DNA of 64,000 nt from Arthrobacter silvisoli (lineage in GTDB: Bacteria; Actinomycetota; Actinomycetes; Actinomycetales; Micrococcaceae). Of the stretch, positions 37,101 through 45,960 are shown in pieces; within the stretch, counting starts at the first letter, position 1, and each line of letters starts with the position of its first letter. The DNA lies in NCBI RefSeq assembly GCF_003369445.1, contig NZ_QRCU01000040.1:1-64000 (forward strand), read 5' to 3'. Under the pieces are notes generated by a model, which was given only the letters and a program-made list of their open reading frames with translations, was not told the origin of the DNA and did not search any database. The translations under genes were made by a program, and so were the position numbers.

Positions 37101-38762
37101 ATGAACAGTTCCGGCATGCCCGCCGGCCGGGCCGAACGCAAAGTGACGATGTACCGCAACGGTTCGGTCTATTCGGCGGCCGATCCCTTTGCCACTGCCA
37201 TAGTGGTGGACGGCGGGACGGTAGCCTGGATCGGTTCCGAGCAGGCGGCAAGCTCCATCGCTGACTCCTCGATGGAGATCATCGACCTCCGTGGCGCACT
37301 GCTGGCGCCGGGCTTCGTCGACTCCCACGTCCACCTCACCGAAACAGGGATCGCGGCCGCCGGATTAAGGCTTGACGGCGTGCGGTCCGCAGCCGGTCTC
37401 CTCGACGCGGTTGCGGCTGCTGCAGCCAGCACGGAAGCCGGTGCACCGCTGTTGGGACATGGCTGGGATGAGTCCGCGTGGGCGGACCCGGCACTGCCGA
37501 CCCCGGCCGAGCTTGGTCGGGCCGCCGGCGGTCGCAACGTCTACCTGTCGCGGGTTGACGTGCACTCAGCGCTGGTGTCGGACGGGCTCGCCGCCGCGGC
37601 GGGCCTGGCTGGCCTGGACGGCTGGAACGGCACCGCGCATGTGCTGCGGGACGCGCACACCGCCGCGCGTCTGGCTGCCCGCCAGCTTCCGGAATCCGTC
37701 CGGCTGCAGTACCAGGAGGCGGCCCTCCGCGAGGCCGCGGGGAACGGCTACGTCGCCCTGGCGGAAATGGCGGCCCCGCACATCTGCGGCATGGACGATC
37801 TGCGCAGTTCCGTCGCCTGGAACTCGTCGGCAACGGCCTTGCCCGAAGTCCTGCCCTACTGGGGCCAGCTTGCTGCGTCCGAGGACGAGGCGCGGTCGAT
37901 CCTCGACGAGCTCAGTGTCCCGGTGCTCGGGCTGGCCGGGGACCTGAACATCGACGGCTCCATCGGCTCCAGAACCGCCGCCCTCAGAGCGCCCTACGCG
38001 GATTCCGCGGACCACCACGGGAACCTTTACCTCTCGGTCGACGCGGCGGCCCGTCATCTCGCAGCGTGCTCGCTCCTGGGCCTGCAGGCCGGCTTCCATG
38101 TGATCGGCGACGCCGGCCTGGACGCCGCACTGGAGGCCCTCGACCTTGCCTCTGCCGAGGTGGGGGAGCAGCGCATCCGGGCGGCCGGACACCGCTTCGA
38201 GCACGTGGAAATGGCCGACGCCGGTGCTATCGCCCGGCTTGCCAAGCACGCGGTCACCGTCAGTGCGCAGCCGGCGTTCGACGCCGAATGGGGAGCACCC
38301 GGCGGAATGTACGAACAACGCCTTGGCAACCGGAGCCGGGCCATGAACCCGTTCGCCTCTTACTATTCAGCCGGAGTCCCCCTTGCGTTCGGCAGCGACA
38401 GCCCCGTGACGCCCCTGCGGCCATGGGCCAGCGTCAGGGCCTGCCTGGAACACAGCAACCCCTCGGAGCGGATCTCCGCCCGCGCAGCGTTCCTGGGCCA
38501 CACCCGCGCGGGCTGGCGCGCCACGAGGCAGCGCAACCCCCTCCTGGGCCAGCTGGTCCCGGGCGCCCCGGCCAGCTTCGCGGTCTGGGAAGTCGAGGAG
38601 CTCATGGTGCAGGTGGCTGACAGCCGGGTCCAGTCCTGGAGCACGGACCCCCGTGCGCGCACGCCCCTACTGCCGGCCCTGGACACCGGCAGCGACCCCG
38701 CCTGCCTGCAGACCGTGCGGGAAGGCCGGGAACTGTTCGCGGCCGAATCCCTGCGGGCCTGA
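37101..38762 (+). CDS. Amidohydrolase family 3 protein
   Basis: Metal-dependent hydrolase of 553 aa. The beta-sandwich plus TIM barrel pattern is visible: ALLAPGFVDSHVHLTE with the HxH metal pair, LGHGWDES, the FHVIGDAGLDAALE block with metal His, GHRFEHVEMAD, and PLAFGSDSPVTPLRPW with catalytic Asp. It resembles YtcJ-type/N-substituted formamide deformylase-like enzymes; substrate unknown. ATG with AGGAGAAA upstream. Ends 36 bp before a strong hairpin. Confidence 0.86.
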   Translation: MNSSGMPAGRAERKVTMYRNGSVYSAADPFATAIVVDGGTVAWIGSEQAASSIADSSMEIIDLRGALLAPGFVDSHVHLTETGIAAAGLRLDGVRSAAGLLDAVAAAAASTEAGAPLLGHGWDESAWADPALPTPAELGRAAGGRNVYLSRVDVHSALVSDGLAAAAGLAGLDGWNGTAHVLRDAHTAARLAARQLPESVRLQYQEAALREAAGNGYVALAEMAAPHICGMDDLRSSVAWNSSATALPEVLPYWGQLAASEDEARSILDELSVPVLGLAGDLNIDGSIGSRTAALRAPYADSADHHGNLYLSVDAAARHLAACSLLGLQAGFHVIGDAGLDAALEALDLASAEVGEQRIRAAGHRFEHVEMADAGAIARLAKHAVTVSAQPAFDAEWGAPGGMYEQRLGNRSRAMNPFASYYSAGVPLAFGSDSPVTPLRPWASVRACLEHSNPSERISARAAFLGHTRAGWRATRQRNPLLGQLVPGAPASFAVWEVEELMVQVADSRVQSWSTDPRARTPLLPALDTGSDPACLQTVREGRELFAAESLRA

Positions 38763-38797
38763 AGCCCTTCCGGGAAAAATCCACCGCGCGAACGCCT

Positions 38798-38833
38798 CCT
38801 GAACTGGGGAAATGCGTAAATCCCCAGTTCAGG
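38798..38833. terminator. Perfect 13-bp hairpin after the amidohydrolase gene
   Basis: CCTGAACTGGGGA (38798-38810) pairs exactly with 38821-38833 around a 10-nt loop. There is no U-tail. Either a tail-less actinobacterial terminator or an operator, since a promoter begins 7 bp downstream. Confidence 0.6.
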
Positions 38834-38839
38834 TGGTGC

Positions 38840-38867
38840 TTGACAGAATTTGTGTAGTCCGTAGCAT
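38840..38867 (+). promoter_or_regulatory. Near-consensus housekeeping promoter
   Basis: TTGACA at 38840-38845 and TAGCAT at 38862-38867 with 16-bp spacing. It is about 300 bp upstream of the mannosyltransferase start, too far to be its only promoter, and suggests a separate transcript. Confidence 0.6.
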
Positions 38868-39084
38868 TTATCGTCAACAGGGGGTCACGGTGAAGGTGCG
38901 GGCTCCTTGGCTGCACTCCGATCCTGTGGCCGCCCCGGCGGACAGACAGGCCGGGGCTGCAGCACTCATCAACGGGCAGGTCCACCAACGCAGAAAACAG
39001 TCCAACCGGCGCTTCATCGGCCCGGACGGCACTGGTCCTGCGTGTGTGGACCTGCCCGCGGTCATTCGCTCCCGCTGCCGGTCC

Positions 39085-39090
39085 TATAAT
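39085..39090 (+). promoter_or_regulatory. TATAAT -10 element upstream of ppm
   Basis: A perfect TATAAT with no good -35 at 17 bp. It would give a leader of about 70 nt before the TTG start. Confidence 0.5.
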
Positions 39091-39164
39091 GGAGAGTTGC
39101 GCCAGGGCCCCAGCCATGCGGCTGCTCCGGCACATCGACCGCTCCATCAAGGAAAGGCCTCTTC

Positions 39165-39914
39165 TTGCGTGTCCTGACGATCATCCCTACGTACAACGAG
39201 CTGGAATCGCTTCCCAAGACCCTTGGCCGGCTCCGCGCAGCCGTCCCCGAGTCCGACGTCCTCGTCGTCGACGACAACAGCCCGGACGGCACGGGGCAAC
39301 TCGCCGACAGCATCGCGGCCGACGACAAGCAGGTCCACGTCCTGCACCGCAAGGGCAAGGAGGGACTGGGGGCCGCGTACATTGCGGGATTCAAATGGGG
39401 CATGGCTGCCGGTTACGACGTCCTGGTCGAAATGGACGCGGACGGCTCGCACAAGCCCGAACAGCTGCCCCTGCTGCTGACTGCGGTCAAGGAAGGCGCC
39501 GACCTCGCTATGGGCTCCCGCTGGGTCCCGGGCGGCAGCGTCGTCAACTGGCCGCTCTACCGCCAGGCCATTTCCCGCGTGGGCAGCACCTACGCCCGCA
39601 TCATGCTCGGCGTGAAGATCAAGGACGTCACCGGCGGCTACCGGGCCTTCCGGCGCAGCACGCTCGAGGCGCTCAAGCTGGACGACGTCGAATCGGTCGG
39701 TTATGGATTCCAAGTGGATCTGGCCTGGCGCGTGGCCAAGCTCGGCCTGAAAATCGTCGAATGCCCCATCACTTTCGTGGAGCGCGAACTCGGCGCCTCC
39801 AAGATGAGCGGCAACATTGTGGTCGAGGCCATGATCAACGTGACCAAGTGGGGCCTGTCCGCCCGCTGGGCAAAGCTCACCGGAAAGCAGGACGCCGCGG
39901 CCAAGCGCGCCTAA
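39165..39914 (+). CDS. Polyprenol-phosphate mannosyltransferase (GT2, DPM1-like)
   Basis: Transfers mannose from GDP-mannose to polyprenol phosphate, supplying lipid-linked mannose for glycolipids and protein mannosylation. GT2 signatures: TIIPTYNELESL, VVDDNSPDGTG, the MDADGSHKPE motif with the metal-binding DxD, and MGSRWVPGG. 249 aa with no membrane domain, so it is the synthase half only. Actinobacteria often encode the acyltransferase half (Lnt/Ppm) apart; none is seen here. TTG start after AAGGAAAGG. The neighbour rbpA matches the Rv2051c/Rv2050 arrangement in mycobacteria. Confidence 0.9.
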   Translation: MRVLTIIPTYNELESLPKTLGRLRAAVPESDVLVVDDNSPDGTGQLADSIAADDKQVHVLHRKGKEGLGAAYIAGFKWGMAAGYDVLVEMDADGSHKPEQLPLLLTAVKEGADLAMGSRWVPGGSVVNWPLYRQAISRVGSTYARIMLGVKIKDVTGGYRAFRRSTLEALKLDDVESVGYGFQVDLAWRVAKLGLKIVECPITFVERELGASKMSGNIVVEAMINVTKWGLSARWAKLTGKQDAAAKRA

Positions 39915-39957
39915 CCCTCCGCCCCCGGTGGAGCCGGCCAGCAAAGAGTCCGGCCGG

Positions 39958-39987
39958 CACAAAGCATAAGGCCACAAAGCATAAGGC
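39958..39987. repeat. 15-bp perfect tandem duplication
   Basis: CACAAAGCATAAGGC at 39958-39972 and 39973-39987. The second copy runs into the left arm of the following terminator. Confidence 0.9.
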
Positions 39988-40025
39988 AGGGCCCGCACCG
40001 TATGGTGCGGGCCCTGCCTTTATGC
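39978..40025. terminator. Bidirectional terminator, ppm/rbpA
   Basis: A 22-bp perfect stem (left arm begins AGCATAAGGCAGGGCCC) with a 4-nt loop GTAT, and A/T-rich ends on both sides, between convergent genes. Confidence 0.9.
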
Positions 40026-40039
40026 TGTCAGCCTGCGCG

Positions 40040-40387
40040 TTACGCGGAGCGGCGCTCACCGCGGCGTTCGCGCAGGATGTTCAGGCGGTCTTCGAGGATC
40101 TGCTCCAACTCAGGGATGCTGCGGCGTTCCAGCAGCATGTCCCAGTGCGTGCGGACGGCCTTCTCGTTGTTGTCGACGGGGCGTTCGCCGTCTACCAGGA
40201 GAGCTTCCTTGCCGGTCTTGGAGACCCAGACAGGAGGGATTTCGGCCTCGGACGAAAACGTCACGAAGACCTGCTCGCCATCAGCGCAGCGGTACTCGAC
40301 CCGCTGACGCGGTGCCGGCTCCACTCCGGATTCGGTTTCCATGCTCTGCGCACCAAGGCGCATGCCGCGGAGGCTGCGATCGCTCAT
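40040..40387 (-). CDS. rbpA: RNA polymerase-binding protein RbpA
   Basis: Actinobacterial transcription factor that binds the housekeeping sigma factor and stabilises open complexes. Seen: N-terminal RGMRLGAQSMETESG core, the PRQRVEYRCADGEQVFVTFSSEAEIPP beta domain (split here: RVEYRCADGEQVFVTFS and EAEIPPVW), and the C-terminal sigma-interaction helix (HWDMLLERRSIPELEQILED). The ATG at 40387 follows a GGGAG site; longer in-frame starts are unconserved. 115 aa, as usual. Confidence 0.95.
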   Translation of the reverse strand: MSDRSLRGMRLGAQSMETESGVEPAPRQRVEYRCADGEQVFVTFSSEAEIPPVWVSKTGKEALLVDGERPVDNNEKAVRTHWDMLLERRSIPELEQILEDRLNILRERRGERRSA

Positions 40388-40545
40388 CTTTACTCCCTCT
40401 ATCTGTTCGCGGAACTCCATCCGCGCTAGTCGGCGGGCCATTCGGCGCCGTCCGGACTACTGTCTGCACACCGTGCACCACTAAATGCAACGCTTGACCA
40501 AGCTCAAATGTTCCATGCGGATTGAACCGCTCGGACAAATACACC

Positions 40546-40551
40546 ATTATA
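40546..40551 (-). promoter_or_regulatory. TATAAT -10 element for rbpA
   Basis: On the minus strand GCGTATAATGG contains a perfect -10. Transcription would start about 150 bp before the rbpA ATG, giving a long leader. No clear -35 is seen. Confidence 0.5.
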
Positions 40552-40634
40552 CGCTGAATACGGGGCCCCTCGGTGCCGCGGCTGCCTCGTGCGGCAGCCG
40601 GGCGGTCCGGTGCACGAAAACTCCGCGCAAGCGG

Positions 40635-40666
40635 GGAGGGCCGGACACCTCGGTGCCCGGCCCTCC
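40635..40666 (-). terminator. Terminator after the SPFH gene
   Basis: GGAGGGCCGG pairs with CCGGCCCTCC around a 12-nt loop, 15 bp past the SPFH stop on the minus strand. The U-tail is weak. Confidence 0.6.
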
Positions 40667-40680
40667 TTGCGAGATGCCAG

Positions 40681-41658
40681 CTACGGGGTCGGTTCCTGCG
40701 GCCTTGCCCCGGATTCCGGAGCCACAGCTCCTGCTGGTGCCTTGGTTCCGAACAGTCCGGCCACGCCATCGGTGTCGGCGCCGCCCAGGGCGCCGCCGAT
40801 GCCCTTGAGGGCCTCGCCGACTTCGCTCGGAATGATCCAGAGCTTGTTGGACGTGCCCTCCGCAAGCTTGGGCAGCGTCTGCAGGTACTGGTACGCCAGC
40901 AGCTTCTGGTCCGGGTTGCCCTTGTGGATGGCGTCGAAGACCTTCTGGATCGCCTGCGCTTCACCGTCTGCGCGGAGGATCGCGGCTTTCGCGTCACCCT
41001 CGGCCTTCAGGATGGCGGACTGCCGTTGACCTTCGGCGGTGAGGATCTGCGACTGCTTGGTGCCTTCGGCCGTGAGGATCGCGGCGCGGCGGTCACGTTC
41101 GGCACGCATCTGCTTTTCCATCGAGTCCTGGATGCTGTGCGGCGGATCGATGGCCTTGAGCTCCACGCGCGAAACGCGGATGCCCCAGCGTCCCGTGGCT
41201 TCGTCGAGCACGCCGCGGAGCTGGCCGTTGATCTGGTCACGCGAAGTCAGTGCCTCTTCAAGGTTCAGTCCGCCGACGACGTTGCGCAGCGTAGTGGTGG
41301 TGAGCTGTTCCACTGCCTGGATGTAGTTGGCGATCTCGTAGGTGGCCGCACGCGGGTCAGTGACCTGGAAGTAGACCACGGTGTCGATGGAGACCACCAG
41401 GTTGTCTTCGGTGATGACAGGTTGCGGCGGGAACGAGACCACCTGCTCGCGCAGGTCCAACAGCGGCAGCAGCCGGTCCACGAACGGGATCAGGATGGTC
41501 AGACCCGGGTTGAGGGTGCGCTGGTACTTGCCCAGCCGCTCGACCACGCCGGCGCGCGCCTGCGGGATGATCCTGATCGACCGGACCAGCACAATGATCA
41601 CAAAGATTATGAGGACTATCAGCACGATCGCGGCTGCAGTCCCTCCCAAGCTATCCAT
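40681..41658 (-). CDS. SPFH/stomatin-like membrane protein
   Basis: N-terminal transmembrane helix (about residues 8-26), then an SPFH domain (IIPQARAGVVERLGKYQRTL; VSIDTVVYFQVTDPRAATYE; the TTTLRNVVGGLNLEEALTSR region) and a long Ala/Glu/Arg coiled coil with repeated ILTAEG/ILKAEG units (about 195-245). 325 aa. Such proteins form oligomeric membrane microdomain scaffolds and often pair with NfeD, as here (next gene upstream, same strand). The role may be membrane-protease regulation; not provable from sequence. Confidence 0.92.
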   Translation of the reverse strand: MDSLGGTAAAIVLIVLIIFVIIVLVRSIRIIPQARAGVVERLGKYQRTLNPGLTILIPFVDRLLPLLDLREQVVSFPPQPVITEDNLVVSIDTVVYFQVTDPRAATYEIANYIQAVEQLTTTTLRNVVGGLNLEEALTSRDQINGQLRGVLDEATGRWGIRVSRVELKAIDPPHSIQDSMEKQMRAERDRRAAILTAEGTKQSQILTAEGQRQSAILKAEGDAKAAILRADGEAQAIQKVFDAIHKGNPDQKLLAYQYLQTLPKLAEGTSNKLWIIPSEVGEALKGIGGALGGADTDGVAGLFGTKAPAGAVAPESGARPQEPTP

Positions 41659-41721
41659 ACATCTCCTTCATTCCCCAAAATATGTTCTGATGCAGCTAGG
41701 TTGTGGCGCGGTACTGACCGG

Positions 41722-42174
41722 TCACTCCTGGGCGCCGGGTGAGACGACCGCCGTCGCGCCGTCGATCCGGGTGACGCGGACGCTTTCTCCGGCAGCGATG
41801 GTGACGCCGGTGGTGCGGGCGCTCCACACGTCACCGCCGATCTTGACCAGGCCTCCGGCGGCACTGACCGATTCCATGACGACGGCGGACTGACCGATCA
41901 GGCGGTCGACGTTGCTGAGCTGGTCCGCGGGGCCCTTGCGCAGGTGCTTCATGGCCACTGGACGGACGAAGACGATCATCAACAGCGAAACGATGCAGAA
42001 CACCACGATCTGGAGCCAGAATTCGGCGCCCACGAAATGCGCTACGAGGGCGGCCAAGGCTCCGCCGCCAAGCATGATGAAGAAAAGGTCGAGGGTAAGC
42101 ATCTCGATCACTGCAAACGCGAGGAACACCGTGAGCCAGAGCGCCCACCAGTTCTCGCCGAGCCATTCAAACAT
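41722..42174 (-). CDS. NfeD-family membrane protein
   Basis: A 150-aa NfeD1b-type protein: two or three N-terminal hydrophobic segments (WWALWLTVFLAFAVIEMLTL; a Gly/Ala-rich second; IVVFCIVSLLMIVFVRPVAM) and a C-terminal OB fold (LIGQSAVVMESVSAAGGLVK; VRVTRIDGATAVV). The ATG at 42174 follows CAGGGGG. It is co-directional with, and just upstream of, the SPFH gene, the classic pair. Confidence 0.9.
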   Translation of the reverse strand: MFEWLGENWWALWLTVFLAFAVIEMLTLDLFFIMLGGGALAALVAHFVGAEFWLQIVVFCIVSLLMIVFVRPVAMKHLRKGPADQLSNVDRLIGQSAVVMESVSAAGGLVKIGGDVWSARTTGVTIAAGESVRVTRIDGATAVVSPGAQE

Positions 42175-42280
42175 CGTTCCCCCTGTTCCGGATCCGCCGT
42201 GCGCCCCAGCCATCGGAATGGACGGTGCACCGGCGTGTCGCCCGCTGTTTTTCCATCCTAGCCCGCCGCGCGGCCCGGCG

Positions 42281-43135
42281 TTAGGAAGCGTCCGGAGGTG
42301 TGGTGAAAACCGTCAGGGAGAACTTCGCGGTGGTCTCCACGGGACCCGTGCCCTTGAGTAAACCCAGGAGCTCCTGCCGGTCCAGGTGGTGCCCGGCAGG
42401 GCCCATGAAGGCAAGGTCGGCGGCCCCTGCTTCATCCAGCTGCAGGTGGATGTCCAGCGAATCCTGCCGGGCCAGGACGAAGTGGCCGCCCATCGTTTCG
42501 GCGAGGCGTTCGTCTTTGCCTTCCTCTATGCGGAGCATCCCGGCGAGGCCGGCGATTTCCGCGAGGTGCCCGGGCCGGGGAGTGACGACGATGGCGCGGC
42601 CGCCCGGCCGCAGCACGCGGGCGAACTCGCTGGGGTTCCGTGGGGCGAAGACGACGGTCACGACGTCGATGGTTCCGGTCCCGAGCGGCAGCGGACGCCA
42701 GACATCCCACACGAGGTTGAGGGTGTCCGGGTTCAGCCGGGCCGCCCGCCGCAGGGCGAACTTGGAAATGTCGAGGCCGATGGAGGCTGTGGGAGTGCGG
42801 TCAAGGATGGCCCGCAGGTAGTTGCCCGTTCCGGTCCCCGAATCGAGCAGGACTGCGCCGCTGCGGACCAGCCCCGGCAACGCCAGGTCTCCGAGTGCAT
42901 GGGCGAGGGCGGCGTAATGCCCGGCGGACAGGAAGTCATGCCTGGCGCCGGCCATCGCCGCGGAATCGGCTTCGAAGGCCGTGCCCTTCCCGGTAAGCAG
43001 GTTGAAATAGCCCTGCCTGGCGGCATCGAAGCTGTGGCCCGCTGCGCAGCTTAACGCGCGGCGCGGACCGTTTTCCAGGGCCAGTCCGTCCTGGCAGATC
43101 GGGCAGCGCAGGGCGGACACGGCGTCGGAAAGCAT
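42281..43135 (-). CDS. RlmA-like 23S rRNA (guanine-N1)-methyltransferase
   Basis: The N-terminal zinc finger (Cys11, Cys14, Cys30, His34: RCPICQDGL...SCAAGHSFD) followed by YFNLL and a class I SAM domain (LLDSGTGTGNYLRAIL) is the architecture of RlmA(I)/(II) enzymes, which methylate G745/G748. Actinobacterial members related to TlrB give tylosin tolerance. The Gly-rich motif has DSGTGTG rather than DxGCGxG. ATG at 43135. The position methylated is not resolvable. Confidence 0.82.
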   Translation of the reverse strand: MLSDAVSALRCPICQDGLALENGPRRALSCAAGHSFDAARQGYFNLLTGKGTAFEADSAAMAGARHDFLSAGHYAALAHALGDLALPGLVRSGAVLLDSGTGTGNYLRAILDRTPTASIGLDISKFALRRAARLNPDTLNLVWDVWRPLPLGTGTIDVVTVVFAPRNPSEFARVLRPGGRAIVVTPRPGHLAEIAGLAGMLRIEEGKDERLAETMGGHFVLARQDSLDIHLQLDEAGAADLAFMGPAGHHLDRQELLGLLKGTGPVETTAKFSLTVFTTPPDAS

Positions 43136-43204
43136 AGGGACAATCCTACGGCGGACGGAGTGGCAGGCCGGCCGGGTGCGCACGGAGACGTTAGGCTCAC
43201 CAGC

Positions 43205-45211
43205 GTGAAACCCGAACAGTTGCCGCTGCTGAACTCCGTCTCCGCCCCCACGGTACATCCCGACGCGAGCCGTGCCGTCGTCTCGGTGACGCGTCCCGAT
43301 TTCGACGCCGACGCCTACGTTGGCCAATTGTGGTCCGTGCCGTTCGATTCTTCGCAGCAGCCCCGCCGGATCACGCGGGGCTTCCGCGACACCGCCCCGG
43401 CGTTCTCGCCGGACGGCCGGGTCCTTGCGTTCCTGCGGGCGGCGCCGGAGGGCAAGCCGCAGCTGCACGTCGTCGAGGCGGCCGGCGGCGAGCCGCAGGC
43501 CATCACGGAGCAGAAGCTCGGCGTCACGGAGTTCTCCTGGGCTCCGGACTCGGCGCGGATCGTCTTCGCCTCCAGGGTCCCCGAGGACGGCCGTTACGGC
43601 ACCGTCGACGGCGTCGGGCCCGGAAGCGAGGATGCCCGCCTCGTCAGCAGCAACCAGTACCGGATGAACGGCGTCGGATACACGCAGGACAAGGCCGTGC
43701 AGCTGTTCGTCGTGGAGGTCCCGGAACTGGGCGGGGAGCCCGCGGTCACTCCCGCCGGCCGGGCGGCCAAGGGTTTGGAGAAGGAGGAGGGGCCGGCGTC
43801 GAAGGGGATTCCCGCGGTCGTGCAACTGACCTCAGGCGACATCGACCACACCGCTGCGGTCTTCAGCAGCGACGGGAACAGTGTGTATTTCGTGGCGGCC
43901 GGTCACGAAGGGCACGATGCGGACATCGCCTCCGGCATCTACAAGGTGGCCGCCGCGGGCGGGGACGCCGTGCTTGTGCCAAGCGGTCCGGGACCGCAAT
44001 CCATCCATGCCGTCCGGGAATCACGGAACGGCCGGCACCTCTTCTTCACCGCCCAGGAACTCGGGCCGGGCGGCCTGGACTTCGTCGCCCGCAACACCGC
44101 CTTGTACGCCATGCCCGCCGGCGGCGGCGAGGCCCGCGTGCTCAGCGACGTCGAGCGGCAGGACCTGTCCGGCACACTGGAACCTGCCGGGCCGGACGCG
44201 GTGCTGGTCCTGAATTCGCACCGCGGCAGCGTTGAGCTGCTGAAGTGGGCGGCCGACGGCGGCAGCGAAGTGCTGCTGCACGGCGAGCGGGTGGTGCTTG
44301 GCGCCGCCGCGGCCGGGAATGCGGTGGCTGTCGCCTTCGCCGACGCCGCAAGCCACGGCGACCTCGGCGTACTGGAACGCGGCGAGTTGCGCCTGCTCAG
44401 CGATTTTTCGGCACAACTCCGTACCGAAAGCACCGTGCATGAACCCCGCGGGTTCATCGTCGACGGCCCGGACGGCTATCCCGTGCACGGTTGGCTGGTC
44501 CTACCGGACGGTCCCGGCCCGCACCCGGTCCTGCTGAACATCCACGGCGGTCCGTTTGCGCAGTACAGCGGCTCGTTCTTCGATGAGGCGCAGGTGTACG
44601 CGGAGGCCGGTTATGCGGTGCTGATGTGCAACCCGCGCGGCTCGGCAGGGTACGGCCAGGCCCACGGTTCAGCCATCAAGGAAGCGATGGGAACCGTGGA
44701 CATGGCGGATGTCCTGGCCTTCCTTGACGGCGCCCTGGCCGCGTTCCCGGCATTGGATGCCGAGGCTGTCGGCATCATGGGCGGATCCTACGGCGGATAC
44801 CTCACCGCCTGGATCATTGCCCACGAGCACCGTTTCAAGGCAGCGGTCGTGGAGCGCGGTTTCCTTGATCCGATCAGTTTCGCCGGCTCATCGGACATCG
44901 GGTGGTTCTTCGGCGGCGAGTACACCGGCGGAACACTGGAGCAGATGCTGGCCCAAAGCCCCATGGCCGTGGTGTCGAAGGTCCGCACGCCCACCTTGGT
45001 GATCCACAGCGAAAACGACCTTCGCTGCCCGGTGGAGCAGGGCCAACGGTATTTCGCAGCGCTCAAGGCCCAGGGCGTGGAGACCGCCCTGCTGCTCTTC
45101 CCGGGGGAGGACCATGAACTCTCCCGTTCCGGCACTCCGCACCACAGGAAGCAGCGGTTCGAGCAGATCCTGGACTGGTGGGCGGCTAAGCTCCCGACGG
45201 CAGCAGCTTAG
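43205..45211 (+). CDS. S9-family peptidase (prolyl oligopeptidase fold)
   Basis: 668 aa. The N-terminal two thirds are a beta-propeller with WD40-like repeats (AFSPDGRVLAFLR; FSWAPDSARIVFAS). The C-terminal alpha/beta hydrolase has the nucleophile elbow MGGSYGGYLTAW, an Asp in VIHSENDLRCP and His in PGEDHELSRSG, completing Ser-Asp-His. GTG start. No signal peptide, so it is cytosolic and probably degrades oligopeptides such as acylated or Pro-containing ones. Its stop overlaps the convergent deformylase stop by 4 bp. Confidence 0.9.
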   Translation: MKPEQLPLLNSVSAPTVHPDASRAVVSVTRPDFDADAYVGQLWSVPFDSSQQPRRITRGFRDTAPAFSPDGRVLAFLRAAPEGKPQLHVVEAAGGEPQAITEQKLGVTEFSWAPDSARIVFASRVPEDGRYGTVDGVGPGSEDARLVSSNQYRMNGVGYTQDKAVQLFVVEVPELGGEPAVTPAGRAAKGLEKEEGPASKGIPAVVQLTSGDIDHTAAVFSSDGNSVYFVAAGHEGHDADIASGIYKVAAAGGDAVLVPSGPGPQSIHAVRESRNGRHLFFTAQELGPGGLDFVARNTALYAMPAGGGEARVLSDVERQDLSGTLEPAGPDAVLVLNSHRGSVELLKWAADGGSEVLLHGERVVLGAAAAGNAVAVAFADAASHGDLGVLERGELRLLSDFSAQLRTESTVHEPRGFIVDGPDGYPVHGWLVLPDGPGPHPVLLNIHGGPFAQYSGSFFDEAQVYAEAGYAVLMCNPRGSAGYGQAHGSAIKEAMGTVDMADVLAFLDGALAAFPALDAEAVGIMGGSYGGYLTAWIIAHEHRFKAAVVERGFLDPISFAGSSDIGWFFGGEYTGGTLEQMLAQSPMAVVSKVRTPTLVIHSENDLRCPVEQGQRYFAALKAQGVETALLLFPGEDHELSRSGTPHHRKQRFEQILDWWAAKLPTAAA

Positions 45212-45885
45212 CCGGCCGGGAAGCCCAGTTCCGCCCGCGCCTGGCCGGTTCCCGGCTGGGCCCAGCGGGCGGAATACTCCTCGTTGCATGCCAGCGAGCG
45301 GGTTTCCGCGCGGTCCAGGTAAAGGGCTCCGTGCAGGTGGTCTGTTTCATGCTGGGCGATCCTGGCCTGCCACCCACTGAGCTCTGCATGGGCGGAGCTG
45401 CCATCCGGCCGCACGTAGTCCAGTGCGACCTTCCGGTGCCGGGTCACCACCGCCTGGTATCCCCGGATCGAAAGGCAGCCCTCGTAAAACGACGCCGTTT
45501 CGGAACCGGCCGGCGCGTACACCGGATTGAGCATGGCGAAGAAGTCCAGCGGTGCCCGTTCCCTGGCCGCTGAGGCGGCGGGATCGACGTCGAACTGGTC
45601 CTCGAGCACTGCCAGCTGCAGGGGAATGCCGATCTGGGGCGCCGCGAGCCCGACACCCGGCGCATCGTGCATGGTCCTGCGCATCACCTCGATCAGCCGC
45701 AGGAGGGTGGAGTCGTCCAGCTGACCGTCATAAGGTGCGGCGTGCTGGCGGAGCACCGGGTGGCCGGCCTGGACGATCGGCGGCAGCGCATCAATCCCCA
45801 GGATCTGCTCCACCAGTTCCCTGATGTCCTGTGCGGTGAGGGGCGTCGGGGGAGCGGAGGAGAGGGGTCGAAGCCGGAATTCCAT
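45208..45885 (-). CDS. def: Peptide deformylase
   Basis: Removes the N-formyl group from nascent proteins. All three motifs: GVGLAAPQIG, EGCLSI (metal Cys) and QHETDH (HExxH with metal His residues). 225 aa with a C-terminal extension after the last helix, as in actinobacterial PDF. There may be a second def gene elsewhere in the genome. Confidence 0.94.
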   Translation of the reverse strand: MEFRLRPLSSAPPTPLTAQDIRELVEQILGIDALPPIVQAGHPVLRQHAAPYDGQLDDSTLLRLIEVMRRTMHDAPGVGLAAPQIGIPLQLAVLEDQFDVDPAASAARERAPLDFFAMLNPVYAPAGSETASFYEGCLSIRGYQAVVTRHRKVALDYVRPDGSSAHAELSGWQARIAQHETDHLHGALYLDRAETRSLACNEEYSARWAQPGTGQARAELGFPAG

Positions 45886-45960
45886 GGCTTGAGCCTAGCG
45901 GGCCGACGTGCACCGGGTTGCCCTTCCGGGCCGGTCCGTGGCGTGCGCTAGGCTCGAAAA

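Larger units (their letters stand above)
38763..39164 (+). other. 402-bp intergenic region with two promoters and no confident gene
   Basis: It holds a strong hairpin (38798-38833), a near-consensus promoter at 38840-38867 and a second -10 at 39085-39090. A frame starting GTG at 38890 behind AGGGGG runs to the ppm start region, but its composition (many His, Gln, Arg, Cys) is not convincing as a protein. The first promoter may produce a leader or small RNA. Confidence 0.5.

Noticed and set aside
38812..39177. 121-aa frame with a decent ribosome-binding site at its internal GTG
   Set aside because: Unusual composition, crosses the ppm start and no recognisable domain; kept only as part of the intergenic description.
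40573..41742. 389-aa open frame on the + strand
   Set aside because: Antisense to the SPFH gene; repeats in it only mirror that gene's coiled coil.
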